Shown: piece by piece, positions 31,713 to 40,400 of the stretch
Position numbering within the stretch: the first letter of the stretch is position 1
Layout: each line of letters starts with the position of its first letter
NCBI GenBank assembly: GCA_036504595.1
Contig: DASXUX010000015.1
Span: 1 to 64,000, forward strand
Direction of reading: 5' to 3'
DNA from: DASXUX01 sp036504595
Lineage (GTDB): Bacteria > Planctomycetota > SZUA-567 > H5-PLA8
Length of the DNA stretch: 64,000 bases
Made by a program: the position numbers and the translations under genes
Notes under the pieces: generated by a model
Databases searched by the model: none
Told to the model about the DNA's origin: nothing
The model's input: the letters and a program-made list of their open reading frames with translations, nothing else

Positions 31713-33461
31713 CTACCGATTGGTGCCAGTGGTGAATTCTAAATGGTATTCCGGCGTCAAACTACCTTTAAGATCAACTGAAAACCACCAAAATTGACCA
31801 ACTTCGTTGCTAGGGTGTTGGAAATGGTCCCCCCAACCACTAAGGGGATTAAAGAACTTTCCCGCCCAACCATTTGTTTTACGGTATTGTTTGCGTGACC
31901 ACTCTGGGCCAAGAGCTTGGGCAATCCTGTCGGCAAACCGGTCAAGTCCCTCTTTCGCTCTCTTTTCCGACGTTTCGGTATCAGAACAGGCTATGAACCC
32001 TCTAGATGTAGCATTTTCCACGACCTTGACGTTCGACGAGCCGGGAAACAAGACCTTTGATTCGTAATGCGTAGCATCGCCAAACATTTCAGTATACCCT
32101 TTATCCTTGATTTTGTTGCCTTTGATATTAACCAGTCGATTAGGCAGATCCTTTACGATCGTGGAGACGGCTTCTTTAAGTTTGTCTGAGTCTGATTCAA
32201 TAAACGGCGTCAGGGCGTTGGGAAAGATCTCCGGGCTTGGACATGCCCCATTGACAAATAGCCTTCGCGAACCATCCCTAACTTCGTAGTAGACGGAGAC
32301 AGTCTTATCACCATTCTCAAAGGTGGCATGGTGCCACTTCATTTCATCGTCATAGCTATCTTCACGGCTCCAGCCAGTACCTAACGCGGACTGAACTTGA
32401 CGCGCAAAGTCCTTGAACATCGATAGGGCGGGCTTACTGTAACATTGAAAATCAGCTCTCCAAAGTGAGCTGGTCCGATCTAGCGATATTCGGCACCGGC
32501 TGGCGCCACTAAGATAGATTTTTGAATCATATTTCTTATGCTCGGCTGGATCGTAACTGAGGTCGTTGCCCTTGACCAAGCCGACAAATGCATGTTCGCT
32601 TTCTGTTATGATTTTGGGCAGTATCACATCTAGACCTAAGGAATCGTCATCAATATATTTCGCGCTTATAAGCTGTGCATCCTTCCTGGGAGACGGGAAA
32701 CGCACGGCAACCTCATAGTTCTCTTTCTTAGGAATGTCGAAGGTCCCCTCAATAAGCTTCTCTTCTCCAGGGCGCATGCGAAACTTGAACTTCTGGTCAT
32801 CTTTGCCATCCCAGTTTCCGTCCGATGAGTAATAACCGACCAACACTTTGACTCTGCACTCTACCGCATTGTCGCCAGTATTTCTGAAGCGCAGACTAAA
32901 CTCGTAAGTCTTGCTAGTGCCTTCTGGCTTGTCAATGTTGGCCGTGATCAGGTGAACGTCTTCAAGTGGCTGCGGCCTACAAGAACGTACCCACTGCAAT
33001 TCATGGTGCTCAGCGGCATCGGCTAACTCTATAATCTGCCGAGCACGCCACACGGGCAGCGGGTATCCAATTCTCGGGGGAAATCGCACGATTTCATTTG
33101 CTGCCTGTCGAAGCGCCGTTATCTCACCCGAAGATGCGAGTCGATATGCAGCTTGGGAGTCCGCAGCAACCTCCTGAGCATAGCGTTCGTTGGAAGACAA
33201 GAAGCCACCGGATGTAACACCACGGACAACGTGGCCGAGTTCATGGTGCGCTTTTTCGTGCTCTAAGGCAAACGCTCTGAACCCAGCCGAAGCGCGAGCC
33301 CATGGTTGCGGGTTGATCTCGATGCGCGGACGACCATCTGGGCCAAAGCTAGCCCTAGCAATATCGTTCATGCCTGGAGATTCAACGATCGGGATTGATA
33401 TTTCCTCCGCGACTACAGGCATTAAAAGAAGGGCTAGTGCAATTGCGAATATACGGATCAT
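31713..33461 (-). CDS. Secreted zincin-like protein with duplicated C-terminal domain
   Basis: The 582-residue product starts with a signal peptide (MIRIFAIALALLLMPVVAEE) after GGGGAGA. The zinc-binding helix is FALEHEKAHHELGH (H-E-K-A-H, about residues 65-69), and a downstream E-x-x-A-D in AQEVAADSQAAYRLA could supply the third ligand, as in gluzincins. The middle has a beta-sandwich-like region. Two C-terminal segments share FA-x4-ALG-x2-WSR (ARQVQSALGTGWSRE and ADRIAQALGPEWSRK), indicating a tandem duplication. Base composition is clearly AT-richer than host genes. It would act outside the cytoplasm. The substrate is unknown. Confidence 0.75.
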   Translation of the reverse strand: MIRIFAIALALLLMPVVAEEISIPIVESPGMNDIARASFGPDGRPRIEINPQPWARASAGFRAFALEHEKAHHELGHVVRGVTSGGFLSSNERYAQEVAADSQAAYRLASSGEITALRQAANEIVRFPPRIGYPLPVWRARQIIELADAAEHHELQWVRSCRPQPLEDVHLITANIDKPEGTSKTYEFSLRFRNTGDNAVECRVKVLVGYYSSDGNWDGKDDQKFKFRMRPGEEKLIEGTFDIPKKENYEVAVRFPSPRKDAQLISAKYIDDDSLGLDVILPKIITESEHAFVGLVKGNDLSYDPAEHKKYDSKIYLSGASRCRISLDRTSSLWRADFQCYSKPALSMFKDFARQVQSALGTGWSREDSYDDEMKWHHATFENGDKTVSVYYEVRDGSRRLFVNGACPSPEIFPNALTPFIESDSDKLKEAVSTIVKDLPNRLVNIKGNKIKDKGYTEMFGDATHYESKVLFPGSSNVKVVENATSRGFIACSDTETSEKRAKEGLDRFADRIAQALGPEWSRKQYRKTNGWAGKFFNPLSGWGDHFQHPSNEVGQFWWFSVDLKGSLTPEYHLEFTTGTNR

Positions 33462-34916
33462 AGACTTCTCCCCTTGCCACATGTGTATCAAACCCTCCAC
33501 TAGTCACGCTAAAGTGTTTGCGTTATCGTTATATCTCAAAAAGTCAAGTGCACAGCAGTGTTTTTTTGCGCAAATGTGCGTGCTGGAGGTCTTCTACTGC
33601 CTGCCGTTGCTCGTTTGGTCTATACTGCTTGGCGGCAGGGCGTTTTCGGCAGTGTTCCGTGTCTCTCGACCGTCCCAAAGCCACTTGAGAACATCAGAGA
33701 TCTATGGAAAAGGCTGGGAAGGGCCTTCGTTGGCCTGTTCCAATGGGTGCTTGTAAATGTCATCTGACTGGACAGTATTGGCCATGGCACAGGTGTAGGC
33801 GGCCTAAACGACGCAAGAGAAACTGGCTGTGTCGCCGATTTGTTATTATCATCAGGTGGTCCCTTGATGATGACCATGACCGGCAACGCTACCGGCTTCC
33901 CTGTCATCCAGGCCGTCTGCTCCCCTGCCACGACTTGATTATCCTGCCGCCAGTTCCAGCCCAAGAAGCTCACCCGGACAATCGCGGCACCCTTCGGAAC
34001 AGGCCCATGAAGGGCCTTCCCGGCCTCTCCGTCGCACTCGGAGAGGCCGGCTGTCTCGGCAGGTTGTCGGCCGGGAAGCGCTCCGGAACCAACGGCGCCC
34101 CTCTTGCGCCGCCAGAACGCTTGCGTCCCCGACTGCGCCGTGCACGGTGCAGCGGTCCTAATCGTGAATTAACGAATTGCTGGCCCGTTACCAACCGAGC
34201 ATTTGATACCGGCTTCGAGCTACCGCGAGATGCTTTCGAATGCAGCCTCCAGCCTGTCTGAGAACGCGCGGCGGTCCGCCGCATTTCGTTCGCGGCGGTG
34301 TCCAGCGTTCCTGCCGCGCGGCCTGTTCCTGCTGCTACGCCGCTTCCTGCTCTGCGGTGTCCCGCCTGTTGCGCTGCCTTCTGCGACTCGCCCTGCCAGC
34401 GCCGGCCTGCGCGCTCGTCCTGTTCTCGCAGACGCTCGAACGACTCGAAAAGACTGTCCTCGCCCACCGGCTGTCTGAGGCAGCTACGCCAGCGATCTTC
34501 ACTCATTCAACGTAATGACCGCGCCACCGAATACGCGCGTTTCGACCAGGGGTTCCGTAAAATCAGCGATAACTGCCCCAGACTGTGTGGACAGTCGTCT
34601 CAGCTTCTGCATGGAGATTCAATGCGACTAGATAAAAACGGTTGCACACTGCGCAAAATAGAAGTTCCGAACAGCAACAACGAACGAAGCCGCGCGCTTC
34701 TGTTGTTCGCTCGTGTTTCGCGTTATTTGACGCCCATTGAACTATGGCGCCCAAAAACAGCAAAATGGGTTCTCACGGGACCCATGTGCTCCTTGGCGAA
34801 AGCATATTCCGAAAAAAGAGGGACTGTATCGTCAAGCCACACTATGTGTACTGGTTCGCGGCGCCCCACCAATTAGCGCCGCTCAAACATACGGCAAGAA
34901 ACGCGGAGATTAGAAT
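33462..34916. other. 1.45-kb stretch without a confidently supported gene
   Basis: Many mid-length open frames overlap on both strands, but their composition is Arg/Ser/Pro-rich and shadow-like. The best candidates are two minus-strand frames, 33970-34506 (MSEDRWRSCLRQPVGEDSLF start) and 33620-33973, which overlap by GTGA, and a plus frame 34622-34876 after GGAG. In the middle of the first, a neighbouring frame reads QEAA-stop-QQEQAARQE, which could mean a decayed or frameshifted coiled-coil gene. I treat the region as probably degraded. Confidence 0.4.
34622..34876 (+). CDS. Possible small protein, low support
   Basis: The 84-residue frame starts MRLDKNGCTLRKIEVP, six bases after GGAG. It contains FARVSRYLTPIELWRP. 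No family is recognised and the tail is Ser/Thr/Arg-rich. It is listed because of the ribosome site only. Confidence 0.25.
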   Translation: MRLDKNGCTLRKIEVPNSNNERSRALLLFARVSRYLTPIELWRPKTAKWVLTGPMCSLAKAYSEKRGTVSSSHTMCTGSRRPTN

Positions 34917-35234
34917 ATGTCTTACTTAAGCGAAGAGGTTGCTGATTTTCGGCGGCGCCTGAAAACCAATCTTCAAAACCACCGCGAAATCGAGAAGCAC
35001 CTCGGCGCGGTGCGGCAGGAAAAGGATCGTGAAAGCCGCGCGCATGAGAACGAACAATCGCAAATTGAACGCGCAGCCGAACACCATAAAGCCGAACTCG
35101 ATGCCGAGCAGTGCGAGCGAGAGAAGGAACGACATGAGCGCTGGATAGAACGCCGCCGCTCTCATCAAGACCAACAACAGGAGTTCCACTCAAAGCTCAC
35201 CGAGGCATTGGCGAGTCTTGACCTCGCTCGATAG
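34917..35234 (+). CDS. Hypothetical coiled-coil protein
   Basis: The 105-residue product is almost entirely charged heptad-like helix (FRRRLKTNLQNHREIEKHL, later EREKERHERWIERRRSHQD), so a coiled coil is expected. It lacks a signal or membrane segment. The start follows CGGAGATTAGAAT. Function unknown; bridging or scaffolding in the element is a guess. Confidence 0.6.
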   Translation: MSYLSEEVADFRRRLKTNLQNHREIEKHLGAVRQEKDRESRAHENEQSQIERAAEHHKAELDAEQCEREKERHERWIERRRSHQDQQQEFHSKLTEALASLDLAR

Positions 35235-35273
35235 CAGCCTTGAAGAACGAGGTCAAGACACGTCGCTACCATC

Positions 35274-35597
35274 CTATGCATCTTGCATTTCCTGCACCTC
35301 ATAGATTGCTTCGAGATTGATGCCTGGTAGTTTCTCAGGATCACAAGTATAACAATAAAGTCTTGACCCCTTGGCAAGGAGTTTGTTGAATGTTTCCGCT
35401 ACTTGCTCTAAGGTTTGAACGCTCAGCCAAGTTCCCGATTCTTTATGATACCCTCCAAAGTCGTACCCATGGTCGGTGATAAGCAAATGCTCAAAGCCGT
35501 AGTCATCACGGAACCATGCCCACGTGGTGTAGGTACACCAGCATCCATCGCCTGGGCAGTGGATCGTGATTGACTGTAGTTCTTGCGGTTTCCTCAT
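35274..35597 (-). CDS. Hypothetical small protein
   Basis: The 107-residue product has an aromatic-rich N-terminal half (CTYTTWAWFRDDYGFEHLLI, DHGYDFGGYHKESG) with several cysteines (CPGDGCWC and later CYTC) that may bind metal. It lies 54 bp downstream of the Rep-like gene on the same strand, suggesting one operon. Not recognised. Confidence 0.6.
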   Translation of the reverse strand: MRKPQELQSITIHCPGDGCWCTYTTWAWFRDDYGFEHLLITDHGYDFGGYHKESGTWLSVQTLEQVAETFNKLLAKGSRLYCYTCDPEKLPGINLEAIYEVQEMQDA

Positions 35598-35651
35598 GTT
35601 TCTTTCCTTTGTGAAGTTGTCTATCGGGCCACGGTTGCCTATTAATCATGG

Positions 35652-36383
35652 TTAAGCGACGGTCGGTGCTGAATGCGAACGCAATGGAGCGAGACGCTCT
35701 CTCAACGCTAGCATCTCGTCGTCTTCATTGACTTCTACGATAACAGTCTTTGAAACTTCTGGAGCCCCGTGCTTCCTGAGTGGTAGGGCATCCCAATCGA
35801 GGTCAAGGAGTTGGTGAGGCAGTAGCTCGAAGAGGGATGGTTTTCCTGCTCTTACTATCTCCTTAAGGAAGCCAGCGTCAACCATTGCTTTCTTAATGTA
35901 CTTAGCTTGGCGCTCACCGAGACCAAGACAGCAGGAAATCTCGTTGATAAAGCTTCTGTCGCTCCTGAGTTGATAGTTGCTTTGATCTCGAAGCATGAAG
36001 GCCAGCAGAAGCACGGTCCTTTCCGTCGGATTCAGGATATCAATGGTCAAAACCGCTTCTGGGTAGACAAAGTAAGTGTATTCGCTGAGTGGTTTCTTGA
36101 GGCGGAGCCTCGTGTGGTTCCTGCCTCGCTGGAGCACGTAATCGACGGTGATGAAATCGAACTGCTTAAGTCTTTGAGCATAGTTGACGTGCTCTGGCTC
36201 TATACCGAGATTCTTACAGGCATAACTCCTGTTCCAGCCATAAAACTCCGTTGAGGATTTGATTAGCTTTCCTGTTTTATTTCGGTGTCGAGCGCCCCAA
36301 GTAAAGGCATGGGCGGCATAGAGCTTGTCGGCAGGCGTTAACTTTCTGTCTCTCAATAGCTGGTTTAAGAAGCGCTGGAGCAT
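35652..36383 (-). CDS. Two-winged-helix protein, replication-initiator-like
   Basis: The 243-residue product looks like two winged-helix units. The first (LTPADKLYAAHAFTWGARHR, then CKNLGIEPEHVNYAQRLKQF) is in residues 16-90. The second (LNPTERTVLLLAFMLRD, then CCLGLGERQAKYIKKAMVDAGFL) is in residues 115-180. Tandem winged helices with this HTH_36-like spacing are the layout of many plasmid and phage replication initiators. The gene starts directly beside the repeat-rich region 36384-37068, strengthening the Rep reading. No catalytic nickase tyrosine motif is evident. Rep function is inference. Confidence 0.65.
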   Translation of the reverse strand: MLQRFLNQLLRDRKLTPADKLYAAHAFTWGARHRNKTGKLIKSSTEFYGWNRSYACKNLGIEPEHVNYAQRLKQFDFITVDYVLQRGRNHTRLRLKKPLSEYTYFVYPEAVLTIDILNPTERTVLLLAFMLRDQSNYQLRSDRSFINEISCCLGLGERQAKYIKKAMVDAGFLKEIVRAGKPSLFELLPHQLLDLDWDALPLRKHGAPEVSKTVIVEVNEDDEMLALRERLAPLRSHSAPTVA

Positions 36384-36406
36384 AAGCCACCCGAATGAAG
36401 TGGCAC

Positions 36407-36467
36407 GCCCTGCTCACCGGAAGAAGAAAGCCATCGAAGCGATGGAATGATGACCGGTGAGCAGGGC
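36407..36467. repeat. Nested inverted repeat (cruciform candidate)
   Basis: The outer arms GCCCTGCTCACCGG (36407-36420) and CCGGTGAGCAGGGC (36454-36467) are perfect. Inside them CCATCG and CGATGG pair around AAG (36431-36445). It starts 24 bp upstream of the Rep-like ATG. Confidence 0.85.
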
Positions 36468-36860
36468 TTACTTAGCTTTGTTTCTTATCTCTCTTTCTTC
36501 TCATCAACGATAGTGTCGGTGCCGCGACAACCATCATTTCCTTCCTATTTATTTACTCTTGCAACCGCTTCAGCGGAGTCGATGACGAGATGCCTATGCC
36601 TGCTGATGGTATGGTATCAACTCGATTATCGAGGGAGTGAACCTCCTAGTAGACTACTTCGAGAGACGGCTGTTTGTCTCTCGAAGGCGTCTATTATCTG
36701 CGAAGCAGATGACTGTTATTGGTGCTTTCATATTCATATCCCCTTCGTCCCCGGTCGCAAAGCGACCGGGGATTTAAGGTTAGGCCCTTAAGGGCCAGAT
36801 TGAAGGGTTATGGCTTTCCAGGAAGGGAAGAACAGGAAGGAAAGAACAGGAAAGGAAGGA

Positions 36861-36944
36861 TTGGTCGTGCTGCATTGGTCCCGCTGCATTGGTCGTGCTG
36901 CATTGGTCGTGCTGCATTGGTCCCGCTGCATTGGTCGGGCTGCA
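36861..36944. repeat. Six tandem 14-bp iterons
   Basis: Six consecutive copies of TTGGTCGTGCTGCA differ only at positions 7-8 (GT, CC or GG). The unit is not a multiple of three and has no spacers, so it is neither coding nor CRISPR. Confidence 0.92.
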
Positions 36945-37068
36945 CCCTTATGAGGCCCTTATGAATCTGCGCAGACCCCCATCATCGACCGCAATACGAT
37001 ACAAGATTAACATACTCTATCTTAGTAAAGAATATCGCCCGCCATCACGCCCGCCCGCCCGATCCACG

Positions 37069-37512
37069 TCAGGAATTTAGCCATTTCTCAAATGTAGCGC
37101 GTGATGCCGCACCGTAAAACGGAAAAGCTTGGTAGCGTCGGTACATCTCTGCGAGGCTCACGCCTTCTTTCTGCCACTCCAGAGTTGCAGAACGTACAGC
37201 TTGCGGCATTGTGACCGCCGGGCGACCGCAATCGTTCTGCATGCCCCTCTTCTCTAGATATCGGCTGATCGTGCGCGCGGAGGTCTTAATCTTAAGGTTA
37301 TGCGCTATCAGGTCTGGGTTCAGGCCTACTGATTTTAGCTGACCGATGCGCCCCGCCATATGGGCCTCGTAGATGCCTTCGGTCAAATTGTCCAGGGCCT
37401 CGCGTTCCTTCCGCTTGGCTTCACGGTCGGCTTGGCGGGCGTTAAGGGTCCGCTGGTTGATGTGCGGCTGCCGCTTTTTATTCGCCATCTTCCCTTTTGG
37501 GTCTTGAATCAT
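37069..37512 (-). CDS. HTH-containing DNA-binding protein
   Basis: The 147-residue product has a basic N-terminus (ARQADREAKRKEREALDNL), an HTH-like segment (GLNPDLIAHNLKIKTSARTI, about residues 60-80) and a C-terminal helical part (GVSLAEMYRRYQAFPFYG). The start is uncertain: 37512 is 12 bases from AAGGAAGGAGA, while an internal ATG at 37488 begins at MANKKRQPH with AGGGAAG close by. It borders the iteron region, so it could regulate or assist replication. Confidence 0.6.
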   Translation of the reverse strand: MIQDPKGKMANKKRQPHINQRTLNARQADREAKRKEREALDNLTEGIYEAHMAGRIGQLKSVGLNPDLIAHNLKIKTSARTISRYLEKRGMQNDCGRPAVTMPQAVRSATLEWQKEGVSLAEMYRRYQAFPFYGAASRATFEKWLNS

Positions 37513-37598
37513 GACGCGGCACAATCTCCTTCCTTCAGGTTGAGCGGAGTGTGTCCGTCAACACGCTGGCAGAGCGAGTCTGCCCGAGGATCAAGATT

Positions 37599-38267
37599 AT
37601 GTCTCAAGAAGTGAACACTTCAACTGCGGCCCCGCAGCCGCAGGAGCCAGAGGTACTGGTGCCGGCGCGGCTGGGTCATCCGGCTGATGATTGCGGCGAG
37701 CCGTTGAACTTCGCCCATATTAAAACCGGCGGTGTTTCGACGTCGCTGCTGGTGCTGTTGGCGATGCTGAAGTTCATCTTCAGCAAACCGAAGCTGCCTG
37801 ATGTGTTTTTCATCAACCCGGAAGCCTGTGTAAGGTACGCGCGCATGGTCAAGCGCTCGGGCTCCAACGGAAGCGCCGTCAACTGGGCGTTCCCGGATGA
37901 CGATCCGCGCTGGCTCCAGCCGAAGCTGGCGTCTACTCTCAAGCCCGCGGTCATCGTGCCGCTGGTCACGATGGGTAAGAAACCGCAAGGATTCAACTTG
38001 ATCCTCGCGGAATGGGATGGGGTTCAGCCCATCTTCGACGTGCTCCGGGAGTCCGGCGTCAAAGCCGCGTATCTCGGCTTCGACAAGAACATCGGAAGCG
38101 TCGGGTCGTACGTCTGCGAGAAGGTGGAAGTGCCCGCTGAATATGCCGGTGCTTACGCTTCGATCAAGTGGCCGACGCCCGCCGAAATCAAGGCTTCGGT
38201 CAAGAAGATCACGCTCGCTGAGCTGATCGCCCAGGAGCAAATCTACAAGTTCTTGGCCGAGGAATAG
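37599..38267 (+). CDS. Hypothetical protein upstream of DNA polymerase
   Basis: The 222-residue product has a Pro/Glu-rich N-terminus and a compact alpha/beta body (GGVSTSLLVLLAMLKFIF, PAVIVPLVTMGKKPQGFNLI). It ends 3 bp before the polymerase start, so the two are surely co-translated. No family is recognised. A processivity or ssDNA-binding partner of the polymerase is a natural hypothesis from position only. Confidence 0.65.
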   Translation: MSQEVNTSTAAPQPQEPEVLVPARLGHPADDCGEPLNFAHIKTGGVSTSLLVLLAMLKFIFSKPKLPDVFFINPEACVRYARMVKRSGSNGSAVNWAFPDDDPRWLQPKLASTLKPAVIVPLVTMGKKPQGFNLILAEWDGVQPIFDVLRESGVKAAYLGFDKNIGSVGSYVCEKVEVPAEYAGAYASIKWPTPAEIKASVKKITLAELIAQEQIYKFLAEE

Positions 38268-38270
38268 GCC

Positions 38271-40082
38271 ATGGACGAGATCCTGGGCGGAGATTCCGAA
38301 TTCTACTTTCGATTTCGCGAGTGGGATTACACAGGGGTTGACGTCCAGGTCATCGTCCTGAAGGTCTCAGGTGGTCCGACGTTGGCGGCTGGCCCATTAG
38401 TCAAGGGCCAGCCGCCATTTTCTATACTCGCTCCATGGCTCGCCAACGACAACTTCATCTTCTGTGCGCACAATGCTCACACCGAATGGAACGTCTTAAA
38501 AGCTCTTGGCCTTCCCATCCCCCGCCGCTGGCTGGACACCATGACCGCCGCCGCGTACCTCGATGTACGCGATGTCGGCCACCTTCAGCGTGATTATACC
38601 CTCCTCGAAGTCGCCCGCCGTAACGGCTTCCATGTCCGTGATGTCCTGCACAAAGAACACATGCGCCAGTGTATCATCAAGCGCGACTTTCGCGACCCTG
38701 AGCGTATCGTGCGATACTGCGCCGATGATGTTGATGATTGCCTGAAGGTCGCCCAGAAGCAGCTCCCGCGGCTTGACCGCCACTTCTGGCAGCTCGTCCA
38801 ACCGCTGCAGGTGAAACTCCTTGAAATCCATGACCGTGGTCTTCGCGTTGATGTCGAGACGATGTGCCAGATTCAAGACAAGGCCATCCCGCTCCTCAAC
38901 CGCCTACAGAAGAAGATTAAAGACCTCGGTTTTCAGGGCCAGTTCCACGACTTCGAGAGGCTGTCGGCGGTCAGGCACAACCTCGATATGCAGCGCACGT
39001 TATACGTCCTCGAACAGGAAGACATTTTGGCGACCTTGCCGATCTTCAAGAAGGATGAGGAGCTAAGCGCCTGGGAATGGCAACGGCGACAAATGACACC
39101 GTTCTTCAAAGCCGAAGACAAAGGGGCGACTGAACGTCAACGCGCGTTCTTTGTCGCCGCCGGCGACTATCACGGCCTGCTTGACCTGATCGCCAACGAC
39201 TGGCGCTTCTTCATCAACAGCGATGGCCGTATACGCTTCAACTTCCGTTTTCCCGGCTCCAGCTCGTATCGAATCTCGCCCCGTAAACCGCATCCCTTGA
39301 TGCTCAGCAAGGAATTCAGGCCGATCTTGATGGCTTCCCCCGGCCACGCCATTGTAGAAATCGACTTTGCCTGTCAAGAGTTCGGCCTCTCCGCCGCGTG
39401 GTTTGGCGACCAGAAGATGTTGCAGCAGTTCAACGACTACGAAGGCGATTTATACATCTCGGTCGGCGAACAGATGAAGGTGATTGAAGAGCGGAGCACG
39501 GTCAAGACCTCCGTGATTTCCATGTTGTACGGCGCTGGTACGCCCGCCCTGTGCAAGAAACTCCTCTGTTCTGAGCCTGAAGCCCTTCGTTTAATTTCAG
39601 CCTTCCATTCGACATATCCAGCGCTGTTCATTGCGCGTAACGCTTACCTCGCGGCGGTGAAAACCTGCGGTTATGCCTGGAACGCGCTGGACATGCGCCG
39701 GAAGCATGAGCCCTACGTCTTGTTGGCTGATGGTGCCCATGATACCGCGCTTTCGATGTTGAATTTCCCAGTTCAAAGCGGCGGCAGTTTGGTGATGGCG
39801 GAGCTGATCTTCAACATGCCCGCCTGGATTAAGATCGTCAGCACATGCCACGACTCGGTTTTGATCGAATGCCCACAAGAAGCCGTCCCGAAGACCGTGG
39901 CGACCGCCAAGGCCGTCATGACGGCCGCGATGGACCGGTTCCCCGGCGTGAAGTCCCGCGTGAAATCTCAAGCCGCGTTCCGGTTCTATAAGGACGAGGC
40001 TAGTTCGGTTCACACGTTCTGCGAGAAACTCGGGCTGACGCTCACCGCGCCGATTGGCTGGGTTTGGGACCCGCCGCACTAG
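38271..40082 (+). CDS. Family A DNA polymerase with DEDDy 3'-5' exonuclease
   Basis: The 603-residue polymerase belongs to mobile-element replication rather than to host PolI, which is normally longer than 850 residues. Exonuclease residues are D8/E10 (GGDSE), the HNAHTEW block (exo II, with Glu72 where Asp is usual) and Y149-x3-D153 (YCADD). Polymerase motif A is VEIDFACQEFG (D365), motif B is R408, K412 and Y420-G421 (VKTSVISMLYGAG), and motif C is CHDSV (H527, D528). There is no 5' nuclease domain. It copies DNA from a primer with proofreading. It is preceded by a tightly linked unknown gene and followed by the integrase pair. Confidence 0.9.
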   Translation: MDEILGGDSEFYFRFREWDYTGVDVQVIVLKVSGGPTLAAGPLVKGQPPFSILAPWLANDNFIFCAHNAHTEWNVLKALGLPIPRRWLDTMTAAAYLDVRDVGHLQRDYTLLEVARRNGFHVRDVLHKEHMRQCIIKRDFRDPERIVRYCADDVDDCLKVAQKQLPRLDRHFWQLVQPLQVKLLEIHDRGLRVDVETMCQIQDKAIPLLNRLQKKIKDLGFQGQFHDFERLSAVRHNLDMQRTLYVLEQEDILATLPIFKKDEELSAWEWQRRQMTPFFKAEDKGATERQRAFFVAAGDYHGLLDLIANDWRFFINSDGRIRFNFRFPGSSSYRISPRKPHPLMLSKEFRPILMASPGHAIVEIDFACQEFGLSAAWFGDQKMLQQFNDYEGDLYISVGEQMKVIEERSTVKTSVISMLYGAGTPALCKKLLCSEPEALRLISAFHSTYPALFIARNAYLAAVKTCGYAWNALDMRRKHEPYVLLADGAHDTALSMLNFPVQSGGSLVMAELIFNMPAWIKIVSTCHDSVLIECPQEAVPKTVATAKAVMTAAMDRFPGVKSRVKSQAAFRFYKDEASSVHTFCEKLGLTLTAPIGWVWDPPH

Positions 40083-40154
40083 ATTGCGCGCGCTTTTTCA
40101 GCGTGCTTTTTGGACGTGGCCGAGCTGCTGTGGCGGCCATGGAGGGACGACCGG

Positions 40155-40400
40155 ATGACGAAACTGCCGCTCTTAAAGATCAGAGGCCGACACTGGCTGA
40201 CGTGGTTCCGCCACAAACTGCTCAAACAGAATAAGCCCTACGCCGTCAACACCGGCATCCCCGCAGCCGATGTCGCCACGGCCCACGCCTTCAGCCAAGC
40301 CCTGCTCCTGTCCCAGAGCGAGGCACAATTCCACCACCCAGGCGCGTACAGCCAAGGTATAGGAGCAAAGACGTGGCAGAATTCAAACTCTCACACTTGA
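40155..40400 (+). CDS. Stand-alone paralogue of the integrase N-terminal domain
   Basis: The 81-residue protein starts after GGAGGGACGACCGG. Residues 6-64 align with integrase residues 8-67: LKIR/LKLR, W-x-TWFRH/WTWYKH, NTGIPAADV/STGIRADDL, AHAFSQAL/ALALSKAL. The integrase start overlaps its last 28 bases. N-terminal domains of tyrosine integrases bind arm-type sites, so this protein may bind the same repeats and act as a directionality or regulatory factor; that is inference. Confidence 0.75.
   Translation: MTKLPLLKIRGRHWLTWFRHKLLKQNKPYAVNTGIPAADVATAHAFSQALLLSQSEAQFHHPGAYSQGIGAKTWQNSNSHT

Larger units (their letters stand above)
36384..37068. other. Structured non-coding region, candidate replication origin
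   Basis: 685 bp with no credible gene. In order it holds a nested 14-bp inverted repeat (36407-36467), CTCGAT/ATCGAG (36621-36633), CTTCGAGAGAC/GTCTCTCGAAG (36657-36686), ATCTGC/GCAGAT near 36699-36713, CCCCGGTCGC/GCGACCGGGG (36749-36771) and the 14-bp palindrome GGCCCTTAAGGGCC (36783-36796). A purine tract (36815-36860), six 14-bp iterons (36861-36944) and an AT-rich segment (about 36990-37035) follow. Iterons plus an AT-rich segment beside a Rep-like gene are the usual marks of an origin. Confidence 0.65.

Noticed and set aside
36861..36944. Tandem repeats considered as a CRISPR array
   Set aside because: The units are contiguous, 14 bp long and without spacers; no cas genes are in the window.
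36719..36964. Open frame reading through the iterons
   Set aside because: The repeat unit is 14 bp, so the reading frame shifts each copy; the predicted peptide is an artefact of the repeats.
36384..37068. Structured region considered as a retron or diversity-generating RNA
   Set aside because: No reverse transcriptase gene is present anywhere in the window.
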